Assembly: GCA_029582155.1 (NCBI GenBank)
Contig: CM055907.1
Span: forward strand, 29,094,432-29,158,431
DNA: 64,000 nt
Reading direction: 5' to 3'
Source of the DNA: Panopea generosa
Lineage: Eukaryota; Mollusca; Bivalvia; Adapedonta; Hiatellidae
The translations under genes were made by a program, and so were the position numbers. This document shows positions 36,290 through 48,160 of the stretch, piece after piece (position 1 is the first letter of the stretch; each line of letters opens with the position of its first letter). The notes below the pieces were generated by a model. It was not told the DNA's origin. It made no database searches and saw nothing but the letters and a program-made list of their open reading frames with translations.

Positions 36290-36430
36290 CAAATGAAAAT
36301 ATTAGAGGTATTTAAGTGAACATATTAGAGGTATTTAAGTGAACATATTAGAGGTATTTAAGTGAACATATTAGAGGTATTTAAGTGAACATATTAGAGG
36401 TATTTAAGTGAACATATTAGAGGTATTTAA
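36290..36430. repeat. 23-bp GAGGTATTTAAGTGAACATA array
   Basis: Six copies of GAGGTATTTAAGTGAACATA plus TTA, the last cut short. It seems related to the adjoining TATTTCACTG array through intermediate units. Confidence 0.88.
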
Positions 36431-36675
36431 CCAACTTAGATATATGAGATACTATAAACAAAAAAAGGTTCAGTCCCAGTTTTGTCCAAACACATTTTAT
36501 GAGAAAATTTGCCAATTTCTTGGTGTTTCTACTCAGATTCATTCTGAAATGTTCTTCTGTGTGCTTTTCATGATACAGTTATGACATGTAAGTTCCATTA
36601 TTGGAGAAATCAGTGATATATTTTATGAGAAAAAAAATAAATATGTGTATGCATGCATGCATCCAACAGGCTTTT

Positions 36676-39600
36676 ATTATGTTCCCCCAAAGGGGGGAAG
36701 CATATAGTCGCCGCTTTGTGCGTGCGTCCGTCCATCCATCTGTGTATCACCAATTCTTGTCCGGGCTATTTCTCTACAACCTCTAGTTGGAATTTTATGA
36801 AACTTGCTAGGATGCATCATTACTGAGTGCAGATGCGCAAGATTGTCTTTGTGTTCCGGTTCGATGATTTTTCACAGAGTTATGGCCCTTTGATTCTATT
36901 TGTGACCAAATTCTTGTCCGGGCTATTTCTCTACAACCACAAGTTGGAATTTTATGAGACTTGCTAAAATGCATCATTATCAAGTGCAGATGTGCATACT
37001 GTCTTTCTGTTTAGGTTCGATGATTTTTAGCTCTACTGGCCAAAGGCCAGAAGTGCTTATGCGATGGCGCGTTGTCTGTCGTCTGTCGTCTGTTAGCAGC
37101 ACTTTCTCTGAAACCACTAACCCAATTAAACTGATACTTCACATGCATGTTTCTGTTTAATAGGAGACTATACAGAAGATTTTTTTTTTATCTGAAATTC
37201 AAGATGGCCGCCATTACTAAAAATAGTCCAAAACTTAAAAAATCTTCTACTCATGAACAGCCCAACAGATTTTCAAAATGTTTATGTAGTAATGATGACC
37301 AACTATAGTATTGTTAGATTTGTTCAAATGGTGTCCCTACGGTTAAAAATGACCCCGCCCCGAGGGTTCAATTGGGGGATACAATCATGTCATTATAATA
37401 TTTTTTTTTTATTTGTTTTTTAAATGGAAATGATTTCACCTATATCTTAACAGAAGCATTGTTTGGTGAAGGAGGTTCAGATTTGTAAAAATGAATGGGT
37501 TCCACTATCTTAAGGGGTCAAGAGGGGCCCCAAAAGGGTACAAATTTGAATTTACTAATATTGTTTTTTTGAGAACCGATATGTCAAATTTGTTCATATT
37601 TTGCATAAATTATCCCTATGTGTAGGGGTTTGATTGCAGATAAGAATTTAAGGACTAAAATTTATTGGGGCCCTGTAAGGGGACTTAGAATTTTACATAG
37701 AGATACTATTGGAAAACAGAAGATTCTCTTTTTCTTTCATCTATTCTTAAACCACTAAGCCAATTAAACTGAAACTTCACATGCATGTTTCTGTTGCATA
37801 GGAGACTATACAGAAGATTTTTTTTTCGATCTGAAATTCAAGATGGCCGCCATTACTAAAAATAGTCCAAAACTTAAAAAATCTTCTTCTCATGAACAGC
37901 CCAGCAGATTTTTAAGATGTTTATGTAGTAATGATGATCAACTATAGTATTGTAAGATTTGTTCAAATGGTGTCCCTCAGGTTAAAAATGACCCCGCCCC
38001 GAGGGTTCAATTAGGGGACACATGTCATTATAATATTATTTTTTTTTTTTTTAAAATGGAAATGATTTCGCCTATATCTTCACAGAAGCATTGTTTGGTG
38101 AAGGGATTCAGATTTGTAAAAATGAATGGGTTCTTCTGTCTTAAGGGGTCAGGAGGGGCTTCAAAAGGGTGCAAATTTGGATTTACTAAAATCGTTTTCT
38201 TAAGAACCGGTATGTCAGATTTGTTCATATTTTGCATAGATTATCCCTATGTGTAGAGATGATTGCAGAAAAGAATTTAGGCGCTAAAATTTATAGGGGC
38301 CCTGTAAAGGGACTTAGAATTTTACATAGGGATACTATGGGAAAACAGAAAATTCTCTTTTTCTTTCATCTATTCTGAAACCACTAGGTCAATTAAACTG
38401 AAACTTCACATGGATGTTTCTGTTGCATAGGAGACTATACAGAAGATTTTTTTTTTTTTCGATCTGAAATTCAAGATGGTCGCCGTTACTAAAAATAGTC
38501 CAAAACTTAAAAAATCTTCTTCTCATAAACAGCCCAGCAGATTTTCAAAATGTTTATGTAGTAATGATGACCAACTATAGTATTGTTAGATTTGTTCAAA
38601 TGGTTTCCCTAAGGTTAAATATGACCCCGCCCCAAGAGTTCAATTAGGGGACAGATGTCATAATATTTTTATTTTTTTTTATAAATGGAAATGATTTCAC
38701 CTATATCTTAACAGAAGCATTGTTTGGTGAAGGAGGTTCAGATTTGTAAAAATGAATGGTTTCCACTGTCTTAAGGGGTCAGGAGGGGCCCCAAAAGGCA
38801 ACAAATTAGGATTTACTAAAATCGTTTTCTTAAGAACAGGTATGTCAGATTTGCACATATTTGGCATAAATTATCCCTATGTGTAGGGGTTTGATTGCAG
38901 ATAAGAATAAAGGGGCTAAAATTTATTGGGGCCCTGTAAGGGGACTTAGAATTTTACATAGGGATTTTATGAGAAAACAGAAAATTCTCTTTTTCTTTCA
39001 TCTATTCTGAAACCACAAGGCCAGTTAAACTGAAACTGCACATGCATGTTTCTGTTGCAAAGGAAACTATACAGAAGATTTTTTTTTTTGATCTGAAATT
39101 CAAGATGGCCACCGTTACTAAAAATAGTCCTAAACTTACAAAATCTTCTTCTCATGAATGGCCCAGCATATTTTCAAAATGATAATGTAATAATGATGAC
39201 CAACTATAGTTTTGTTAGATTTGTTCAAATCGTGTCCCTAGGGTTAAAAATGACCCCGCCCCGATATTTCTATTGCATAGGAGAATTTCAAAAAGTGCTA
39301 TGGCCACTATGAGTCAGTAGAGCGTCCTCAGGCCCTCTTGGGCCTCTTATTCACGGAGTTATGGCCCTTTGATTCTATTTGTGACCAAATTCTTGTCCAG
39401 GCTATTTCTCTACAATGCCATGATGGAATTTTATGAAACTTGCTAGGATGCATCATTACCAAGTGCAGATGCACATATTGTCTTTGTGTTCCAGTTTGGT
39501 GATTTTTCATGGAGTTATGGCCCTTTGATTCTGTTTGTGACCAAATTATTGCCTGCTATTTCTCTACAACCCCATGTTGGAATTTTATGAAACTTGCTAG

Positions 39601-40138
39601 GATGCATGATTACCAAGTGCAGATGCGCATATTGTCTGTGTTATGGTTTGATGATTTTTCATGGAGTTATTGCCCTTTCATTGAGTCTGTGACCAAATTA
39701 TTGTCCGCACTTTTTCTCTACAACCTCACGTTGGAATTTTATGAAACTTGCTATGTTTGTGTTTAGATATGATGATTTTTCACGGAGTTATGGCCCTTTG
39801 ATTCAGTCTGTGACCAAATTCTTTTCCGCTCTATTTCTCTACAACCTGTTGTTGGAATTTTATGAAACTTGCTAGGATGCATCATTACCAAGTGGAGATG
39901 TGCATGTTGCCATCATGATGTTATTTCCCTATAACCTCTGGTTTTAATTCTGTAAAACTAGCTTGGATCTGCACATATAGTCATTTTGTTCCGGTTAAAT
40001 GATTTGCAAATTAGTTCTGTGAAGTGCAGAGCCACATGATGTTCCTGCTATACAGTTTGGTAATTTTCAACCAAGTAGCCCGTACAGAGGCAAACACTCA
40101 CTTGGGGAGCCTCGATCGGTTCCACCGATATTTTCTTG
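36676..40138 (+). mobile_element. Hairpin/tandem-core element 4, interrupted by a nested element
   Basis: After CTTTT it starts ATTATG with hairpin TTCCCCCAAAGGGGGGAA, then GTGCGTCCGTCCATCC. The core units (about 154 bp) carry TTCTTGTCCGGGCTATTTCT, TTGGAATTTTATGAAACTTG, GATGCATCATTACCAAGTGC and GAGTTATGGCCCTTTGATTC. The stretch 37029-39349 is a separate insertion. The 3' end is the perfect stem ATCGGT-TCC-ACCGAT (40115-40129), then ATTTTCTTG (CTTG 40135-40138) before TTT. Confidence 0.72.
37029..39349 (+). mobile_element. Hairpin/tandem-core element 5, nested in element 4
   Basis: It splits GATGATTTTT from TTCACGGAGTTATGG, a junction intact in the other units of element 4. The 5' hairpin is CTGGCCAAAGGCCAG; the 3' hairpin is AGGCCC-TCTT-GGGCCT (39330-39345), followed by CTTA before TT. 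The core has four units of about 630-635 bp, each with GAAACTTCACATGCATGTTT, AGGAGACTATACAGAAGATT, a CAAGATGGCCGCCAT-like palindrome (degraded in the last two units) and GACCCCGCCCCGAGGGTTCA; the last unit is shorter. Confidence 0.72.
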
Positions 40139-41454
40139 TTTAAATAATCCCAATCAAATTCATTTTGAAGCATCACATTATTGTTTTGATTCTGTTTAGA
40201 ACTTAAAGATTGCTGAAATATTTTACATAAAAGAAAATGTATACTTTGGCATTTCATTGGCTTGTAATTGTTTTGAAAAATAAAAAAAAAGATATATACA
40301 TTAACCTGCATGTACTATAGCTGATGTAGAATGTTGCTTTGTATATTTGCAAGTACAAGTCATAATGCTTATAATTATATGAAATTGTGTAAACCTTATT
40401 TTGAATTACGTGTGGAAACCTAGATCAGCACAAACAATTATTCTGTTCTTTTTAAAGTAACATTACCAGTAAGTTACATTTATATTATTTTAATGCAATA
40501 AAGTGACAGGTATAATTGTAATAATTAAGTTGCGGCTATCTTGATACAACATACTGTTATGTATCACAAAATACATGTATTTAAACTTGCTATTATCAAA
40601 TACTTAAATTTGACCTGACCCTTGGAATAACCTCAATGCGGTTTCGTCTATCCAATCTCGACTATATCCGTAAAGGTTTGGAAATTTCCAGGCACCTTCA
40701 ATTTAAAATGCAGTGTAGTCTGTACAAACAGACTTATGCACGAATTTTTATGATAATTTCCGTCAGTGAAACAGCAAATTTGCATATTAGAAAGAGAGAT
40801 ATTGGTTGTTATAAATCAATAGCAGTCTATGGAAATTCCAGAAAATGTTTGGCATTCATAAATTTGTTGTTTATTTCTTCATAAAAAAATATGTTAAGTT
40901 ACTGGTTGTGTCACTTTAACTCATTTTGGTAACATTCTGCATTATAACAATGTCTATAACATTGCACAATAGTACAATATACATGTATTAATCTTGCAGA
41001 TCTAGTTAAACAATGTCATAATTAAAAGAATTGTATTACAAATGTAACAGGAGGGGAGGTAATTACAGAGAGCAAGACGGATGATACCAGAACATGTAAT
41101 CCAACGCAAAGGGAGGTAACTGCAATATCTGGGATTAAATTGCGCCCAACATCAGCACGATTGAAGTTGCTAGAAAAAGATGGTAAAAAATAGATTGCCT
41201 TAAGTGTCAATAGATCACATACTATAGCAGAATCTTACACTCCTTACTCACTCTCTGTCACAGTGTTCAAAGGAACAACTGTCCATTGAGCTCTGTTTAT
41301 GAAACTTTGAACACTTTCTGTATCAGTTACTATCAATGTTGTTAAAAACTATGTTGATGTCGTCATCATACCATATGTTTGAATTGTATTTCAATTGATG
41401 AAAGCTGTATGGGGACACTTATAATTTGTACAATTATTTGAAAAATTAGTCTTG
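40139..41454. other. Unique intronic spacer
   Basis: AT-rich. GGGGAGGTAATTAC and AGGGAGGTAACTGC near 41054 and 41111 form a spaced pair. No gene recognised. Confidence 0.45.
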
Positions 41455-41655
41455 ATGACGATTGATATACAACATTGTGTCTCATTGTCATTTGTCTTTC
41501 ACCGATTATTCAAGCGGAAAAGTTACTGGTTATTTGCAGATATGGGTATATGGAGTACTAGCTAACTGTCCAGGGTTCCAGAAAACAGTGGTTAGGTTAA
41601 CTCATTGTCTGTTAGCAAGCTCTCCATGTCTTAAAAAAATAATATTCAATTGAAA
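41455..41655 (+). mobile_element. SINE-A lacking its head
   Basis: GATTGATATACAACATTGTG, CATTTGTCTTTCACC, GAAAAGTTACTGGTTATTTG, GGAGTACTAGCTAAC and GTTAGGTTAACTCATTGTCT match the SINE-A body; it ends in AATATTCAATTGAAA. Confidence 0.78.
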
Positions 41656-41814
41656 AATGATTCATTGGAATCCTTCTGTCATACTTGTAAACTGTTGTTA
41701 TCCATCACTTCTTTTTATTTAAAAAAGTGGATGCTAAGTTACAACTATTTTATGATATTTTCAACATGTGTTAAAGTTTTATAACATGGAACTTATAATA
41801 AAAAATTTAGACTT

Positions 41815-41990
41815 CTTTGCCTGTTTGGTCTAAGACACTGTCTAAAGATCAAGTGTATCTTTCACTCTTCAGATCATAGATCTGAGCCCTTGGCTGGGTG
41901 TGCTCCAAATGTCTCAAGTGTTGGTTCGTGCCCCTATTGGGTATATATGTATTACATGTGGTATATATGTATTAAAGGTAACTTAGCCAT
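41815..41990 (+). mobile_element. Degraded tRNA-like SINE fragment
   Basis: CTGTTTGGTCTAAGACACTG, CTTTCACTCTTCAGATCATA and GGCTGGGTGTGCTCC follow the layout of the SINE-B head (box A to GCTCC) but with heavy divergence. Confidence 0.4.
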
Positions 41991-42647
41991 AAAGCTGTGC
42001 TATTCTGTCAGGGGAAATAACCCAAATATATTATATTTACATGTTTGAGAGAGAGTTACCTAGCTTATGCATGCAATTTATGTTATTGCTCTCTTTCACT
42101 CTTGTTCATGTTACAAACAATATCAGCCTGTGTCTGTCTATGGTTACATCTGATCAATGTTTACCAAGGGAAATAACTCCAGTATCAAGTTAACATTTAA
42201 TAGAGTTACATATTAATTCAAATTATGTCCTCCAATTAAAACCTGAATGGCTGATGGCATAAATTTATATTATGCCTTCGACTGCCATCCTGGAAAATGA
42301 TGTGATGTCTTGTTTACTTAATGTTTGTTGTGTTACATATGTGCATGTATGCATGTGCATGTATAATGTATGTGTTCTTTTTTATAATTGTGAGCAGCTG
42401 AAATGATTTTCTCCTGAATGTATAAGTTATTGCGAGCACTCCATTGTGAACACTCCATTGTGAACACTCCATTATACTTTGATTAAAGATCATTTATTTA
42501 ATAAAGATCAATACAGTACACATCTTTTGGAAATACATTTAAAATATATTTCCAATATTACAGTACCTTGTTTGTACCTGCATCAGTGTGGCCAGCTCTG
42601 AATATCATCCATATCATCCTTTTTTGTGAATAGATAAAATATGATTT
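41991..42647. other. AT-rich spacer
   Basis: GGGAAATAAC occurs at 42015 and 42171 as a spaced pair. A 14-bp repeat (TGTGAACACTCCAT) lies near 42438-42475. No gene seen. Confidence 0.5.
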
Positions 42648-43492
42648 ATTATGCTCTCCCAAAGGGGGGAACATATAGTCGCCACATCATCCGTGTATGT
42701 GTCCGTCTGTGCGTTCCCTAGTTTTTGTCTGAGCTATTTCTCTACAACCTCTGGTTGAAATTTTATGAAACTTGCTAGGATGCATTATTACCAAGTGCAG
42801 ATGCGCATGTTGGCTTTGTGTTCTGGTTCGATGATTTTTCACGAAGTTATGGCCCTTTGATTCTGTTTGTGACCAAATTCTTGTCCAACCTCTGGTTGGA
42901 ATTTTATGAAACTTGCTAGGATGCATCATTACAATGTGCAGATGCGCATACTATCTTTGTGTTCCGGTTCAATTATGTTTCACGAAGTTATGGTCCTTTG
43001 ATTCTATCTGTGACCAAATTCTTGTCCGCGCTATTTCTTTACTATCCTATGTTGGAATTTTATGAAACTTGCTAGGATGTATCATTACTAAGTGCAGATG
43101 TGCATATTGTGTAATTGTTCCAGTTCGGTGATTTTTCATGGAGTGATGGCCCTTTAATTCTATTTGTGACCAAATTCTTGTACACGCTATTTCTCTACAT
43201 CACAATGTTGGAATTTTGTTAAACTTGCTAGGATGCATCATTACCAAGTGCAGATGCGCATATTGTCTTTATGTTCTGGTTTGATGATTTTTCATGGATT
43301 TATGGCCCTTTGATTCTATTTGTGACCAAATTCTTGTCCGCACTATTTCTCTACAACCCCATGTTGGAATTTTATGAACTTTGCTAGGATGCATCATTAT
43401 CAAGTGCAGATGCGCATATTGTCTAAGTGTACCGGTTCGATGTTTTTTCACAGAGTTATGGCCCTTTGATTGAGTCTGTGACCAAATTATTT
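42648..43492 (+). mobile_element. Hairpin/tandem-core element 4-type, 3'-truncated
   Basis: It has the same start as element 4 (GATTT then ATTATG, hairpin CTCCCAAAGGGGGG) and the same unit motifs. It breaks off at a T-rich stretch near 43490 without a 3' hairpin. It ends about 160 bp before the 43656 exon. Confidence 0.68.
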
Positions 43493-43655
43493 TTTTTAAG
43501 AAAAAAAGGGTCAGGCAGCATGAAAATTAGGGGGCTGGTGGGGATTACTATCTAGCAATAAATTTGTTATGGCCTTATGATAATATGTATTTACATGTTA
43601 ACATAGATATTAATTTTAATGTCAATCAGAATTATTTTGATTTCAATATTTCCAG

Positions 43656-43856
43656 GTCTAAAGACAGCCGCAGAGGCACAAGCTCAACAGGATCCTTCCC
43701 CGCCTCCTCCCCCACTTCCCTCAGAACAACTAGAGCCCCTGCCTCCGGGACCAGCACAGCCTCAGAACCAGGTGTCTCCAGTATTTAATATGTTTGAGAA
43801 GAAAGTGGAGGTGGCCACAAATAACAACCAAACAGATAATAGGAATAGAAATCAAG
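43656..43856 (+). CDS. 201-nt symmetric exon with poly-proline, same gene
   Basis: A TTTCCAG acceptor ends at 43655 and an AAG|GTAAGT donor follows 43856. The exon is phase 1 at both ends and matches the phase-1 exit of the exon ending at 30619. It encodes about 67 residues: LKTAAEAQAQQDPSPPPPPL, SEQLEPLPPGPAQPQNQ, VSPVFNMFEKKVEVATNN and an Asn/Arg-rich tail. The Pro-rich composition continues that of the large exon 13 kb upstream. Because the exon is symmetric, skipping it keeps frame. GC content is visibly higher than in the surrounding AT-rich DNA. It is the last exon I can support with confidence; the gene must continue, because the exon ends inside a codon at a strong donor. Confidence 0.78.
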
Positions 43857-44057
43857 GTAAGTAATTCCTTATACCAGGTCAGTGTTAAGGCCCTTCATTA
43901 GATATCCATGCATACATGTACTAGATAAGAACATCTGACATTTCTTTGCTTTGAGATATTTTTATCTCACCCTAGGGCTGAGATAAAATTTACACATTCA
44001 TAAAATGCACTAAGTCATATGCCAGTATATTATGTTGTTTTGTATCCAAAAGACAGT

Positions 44058-44330
44058 TGGGTCGGTTAGCTCAGTTGCTAGCATCCAACTATCAATCCAG
44101 GGGTCTAAGATTGCTTTCCTGGCTGGCCACAGTCTCTGCGATGATTTATTATACAACACTGTGACTCATTATCATTCTCACCACTGATTCAAGTTGGAAA
44201 TGTATTAGTTACTTGCGGAGATAGTACTGGTTGACTTTCCAGGATCTCTGGAAAGATTGGTTAGGTTAACAGATAATCTGTTAGCCCTCAGTGGCATAAA
44301 ATGATGTTAAAATATTCAAACAAACAAATC
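44058..44330 (+). mobile_element. SINE-A with tRNA-like head
   Basis: GGTCGGTTAGCTCAGTTGCT and ACTATCAATCCAGGGGTCTA form the head; the body has CATTCTCACCACTGATTCAA and GGTTAGGTTAACAGATAATC; the tail is AAACAAACAAATC. Confidence 0.8.
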
Positions 44331-45878
44331 ATTAGACAATCATTTTACAGAGTGGCTGAAGAAAAGAAATGTCAAAATATTGTCAGGTTGTGGAAGAAAA
44401 AGAATTGACTATGAATTAGAATAAATAAAACAATTCTAAACATTGGTATCACTGTTTTGATATTACCCTCAGTATATAGCCTCAGTTCCATCAGAAACAG
44501 TGAAACGTCCTTATCTCAGTTAATACTCGTGAAAGTTCCTTAATTATTCTTATCTAATCTCTGATAATCTCTGCTTTCTTTGACTATTACGAGGGTATTT
44601 TTTTTTGTTTCCAGAATAGAGGATCTTAATGTCAGGGAAAGCTCAATTTAAAAAAAAAATGTTTGAGAAAATTCCTTCCCCGAATTGACTAATCTGTATA
44701 GTAAATCCAGGATATTGGTTGAAGATAAAAGAGATAAACCTTTGAAAAATGTTGTTCCCTGGCAGTTCTAGGTGCAAGATTTTATGAGGTTTCACATCAA
44801 TATTTCATCCAATTTTTTTTCTTCAACTTTACAGAAGGATAGAATCTGATGCTCTTAGAATACTTATAACACTTAGGACCTTTCTATTCATCAACTGTTT
44901 AGTTTCAACAAAATAAAATTGCTGGCAATGAGTGATAATGACTAGAATGTGTTCAGTGGGACTGGTTTCGATCATATGCTTTTTGGTCATCAGTAATGCT
45001 ATGGTACTTTTGGTTATCTACCTTATTGTTGAGGATCTAGTGTCCAGTTACCAGTATGCTAATTTAGACAACACTTGTAGAGACCATGCAGTTTGGTCCT
45101 TAAGGCCAGCATGAAGATCTTTTAAAACTGACCTTCAATTTCAGTGTAAACTGATCAGTCTCTGCCAGGGTGCACATTCATCTCTGTCAACTCTTAACTT
45201 GTGCAAGATTCTTGCAATACCAAGTCTACTCACACAAACAACAAAGTCATGATATAGCAGTTTTACATTATTTTGTCTTACCTAAATCAGAATTTATCCT
45301 GCTGCCATTTTTGCTAACATTTTTAAATCAAGTTTATGCTGATTGTTTGGTATGGAAGTAAGCATAAGTAAGCAGGCATATTTTATTTTTTAAGTGAAAA
45401 TGTAGGTTTATTTTGAATGGAATATTTTTTGTTAAAATGCCATGTCTCAATTTTCTGTGATCATCATGTGTAGATTTAATATTGCTAGAATGTTTAGAGG
45501 TAACTGGAACACAATGTAAGGAATCCCGTTAGAGATTGGTACATGATAGAATGGAATCAGGTATGGGTACCTGCAGGATCTTAATGTACATTTTTTGTGG
45601 CAGTCTTCTCTTGTAAACTGTGGCAGATAAAAATGGAATGGAATTCTTTTGAAGTTCATTACAACCTGTATCCAGTTTGCCTATGGTTGATTGATAATAA
45701 TCACATAAACTCTGTCTTTTCTTAAAATTTTTTGTAAACAAAAACTGAAAGATGGATGGTAGAGAGAAAAATCAGAATTGGATATTCTGTAAAATAAAAT
45801 GAAAATCTTTATCTAGATGAAGTGCTGTTTAGGGGAATGTTTTAAGAAAATATCCTAAACAATGTCTATATATTTTTT
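44331..45878. other. Unique AT-rich DNA
   Basis: Several 60-70 codon open frames occur on both strands, without recognisable domains or splice support. Confidence 0.5.
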
Positions 45879-46290
45879 GTCCCCTGCTTTAAGAAAAGTG
45901 GGAAACACTAATTTGGGTCTATCCACCTGTCTGTCCATCCATCCTCACACACAAATGGGTAGTTAAGTGTCTAGAGTTTAGGGTTAGTAATTTTTTTGGA
46001 CAGTTGAAAAAAAGCCATGTGGCTGTTTCTTAAGACAATCCTTCCATCCATCCATCACTTTGGTTTCCGTGCAATTACTTAAGAATGTCTGAATCAAATC
46101 TTTTAAAATTCTAATACAATGCTTATAATGACAAAACACAGGCTAAGTTAGATTTAAAGGTTGTGGCATTTGTCGTTCTACAGTTATATGCCCCTTTCAT
46201 TTGTGAAAAATCTTATTTTTGTGGGTTTCCTTGCAATAACTAGAGAGTGCCTGAATCAAATATTTTGAGAAAATGTGGGGAACATGATTC
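45879..46290 (+). mobile_element. Hairpin/tandem-core element 6, decayed
   Basis: After six T it starts GTCCCCTGCTTTAAG, which can fold with AAGTGGGAAAC; GTCTATCCACCTGTCTGTCC follows, then two diverged units with GTTTCCGTGCAATTACTTAA or GTTTCCTTGCAATAACTAGA and TACAGTTATATGCCCCTTTC. The right end is unclear. Confidence 0.5.
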
Positions 46291-46906
46291 CTTTTTCTTT
46301 TTCTTTGAATTTAAGCATGAATGTGAATTATTTATTTTTTAACAAATAGAGTAAAATGGGAGTTTATCTATTGCTTGATGATATTTCTCTCCATATCCAA
46401 TGAACATGTGACAAAAATACATAAAAAATATATAATGCATTTTTGGTATTATGGAAGTTATTACTCTAAGTACTTTGTGATTTAACAAAGTGGAGAACTC
46501 ATAAATAGAAATCACAGACACTTTGTGTAATTACCATGATGAAGAATACAATGTCATGTCACAAGTCAATAAGTGTCTGCTTGAAAAACAAAAGAAATAA
46601 AAAATATTGCGGTCTCAAAAAGTATGTCAAGTATGTTATTGCTTTATGTTTAAAAACAAAGAATGCTACAATAAAAGTAGTCATGCCAGAGGGAGACACT
46701 CACTGCACTACTTGAAAAACGTCGGGAGAAAAGGACTGTATGGGTTTAAGGTGCGGATGGAAAATTCCGTTCCAAGGGATAACCTATCTAGCGCTACGGA
46801 AACTTCCACCTGCACAGAAAGCCCAGTGAAATATATGTTTTCTTGCATACAACACCAAATGTGTCATCTTTTCGTCTGTTGTTTTATGGTAGCACAAGGA
46901 TACTGT
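46291..46906. other. Spacer with a less AT-rich segment
   Basis: About 46680-46830 is richer in GC and unlike its surroundings (GGGATAACCTATCTAGCGCT). The overlapping 127-codon open frame lacks domain features and runs into the SINE on the right. Unidentified. Confidence 0.4.
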
Positions 46907-46910
46907 AGAT

Positions 46911-47155
46911 TTTTTTTTGAATGGGGTTTAATGCCATTTTTAACACATTTCAAGTTATATAATTGTGGCATATCCAGTTTTATTGGTTGAGGAAGACCTC
47001 AGAATGAATCTGAGTAGAACCGTAGTCCTTCCGCAAGTAACTGACAAACTTTCTTACATAATGTTCTTGGAATGAGCAGGACTTGAACCTACAACCTCAG
47101 CGGTGAGAGGTATGGGATCAGTAGATGACAGCACCATATATACGGCCTCTCTGCC
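46911..47155 (-). mobile_element. SINE-B, minus strand
   Basis: The reverse complement shows a tRNA-like head with box B GGTTCAAGTCC, then AGTTACTTGCGGAAGGACTA, GAATGGCATTAAACCCC-like 3' sequence and a short A run. It is diverged and its poly-A is short, so older than the copy at 24723. The 47155-48160 array begins at its 5' end. Confidence 0.8.
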
Positions 47156-48160
47156 ATAGTAATTATAAATGAATATGTCATAGCGCGAGGTATTTATGAA
47201 TAAATATGTCATAGCGTGAGGTATTTATGAGTGAATACAGCACACATCTGAATGTCATAGTGCGAGGTATTTATGAATGAATATGTCATAGCATGAGGTA
47301 TTTATGAATGAAAACAGCACACATTTGTATGTCATAGTGTGAGGTATTTATGAATGAATATGTCATAACCTGAGGTATTTATGAATGAATACAGCACATG
47401 GCTGTATGTCATAGCGTGAGGTATTTATGAATAAATATGTCATAGCGTGAGGTATTTATAAATGAATATGTCATAACATGAGGTATTTATGAATAAATAT
47501 GTCATAGTGTGAGGTATTTATAAATAAATATGTCATAGCATGAGGTATTTATAAATGAATATGTCATAGCATGAGGTATTTATGAATGAATACAGCACAC
47601 GGCTGTATGTCATAGCGTGAGGTATTTATGAATGAATATGTCATAGCATGAGGTATTTATGAATGAATACAGCACATGGCTGAATGTCATAGCACAAGGT
47701 ATTTATGAATGAATACAGCACACGTCTGTATGTCATAGCGCAAGGTATTTATGAATGAATACACACACGTCTGTATGTCATAGCGCGAGGTATTTATGAA
47801 TAAATATGTCATAGCGCGAGGTATTTATGAATGAATATGTCATAGCTTGAGGTATTTATAAATGAATATGTCATAGCATGAGGTATTTATGAATGAATAC
47901 AGCACACAGCTGTATGTCATAGCGCGAGGTATTTATGAATGAATACAGCACACATCTGTATGTCATAGCATGAGGTATTTATGAATAAATATGTCATAGC
48001 GTGAGGTATTTATGAATGAATATGTCATAGCGTGAGGTATTTATGAATGAATACAGCACACGGCTGTATGTCATAGCTTGAGGTATTTATGAATGAATAT
48101 GTCATAGCACAAGGTTTTTATGAATGAATACAGCACACAGCTGTATGTCATAGCACAATG
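47156..48160. repeat. Minisatellite alternating 31- and 46-bp units
   Basis: Both unit types share CATAGCGTGAGGTATTTATG. The short one continues AATGAATATGT, the long one AATGAATACAGCACACGGCT plus GTATGT. They alternate irregularly in about 27 units. The long unit equals the short one plus about 15 bases containing CAGCACACGGCTG. Confidence 0.9.

Larger units (their letters stand above)
30620..43655 (+). other. 13-kb intron carrying arrays and nested transposons
   Basis: It runs from GTTGGT to TTTCCAG. In order it contains the 38-bp array (30890-35110), the TTTCACTGTAAATATTA array (35540-36430), a hairpin/tandem-core element with a second one nested in it (36676-40138), unique AT-rich DNA (40139-41450), a SINE (41455-41655), a degraded tRNA-like SINE (about 41815-41990) and a truncated hairpin element (42648-43492). 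Intron status follows from the matching exon phases on both sides. Confidence 0.68.
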
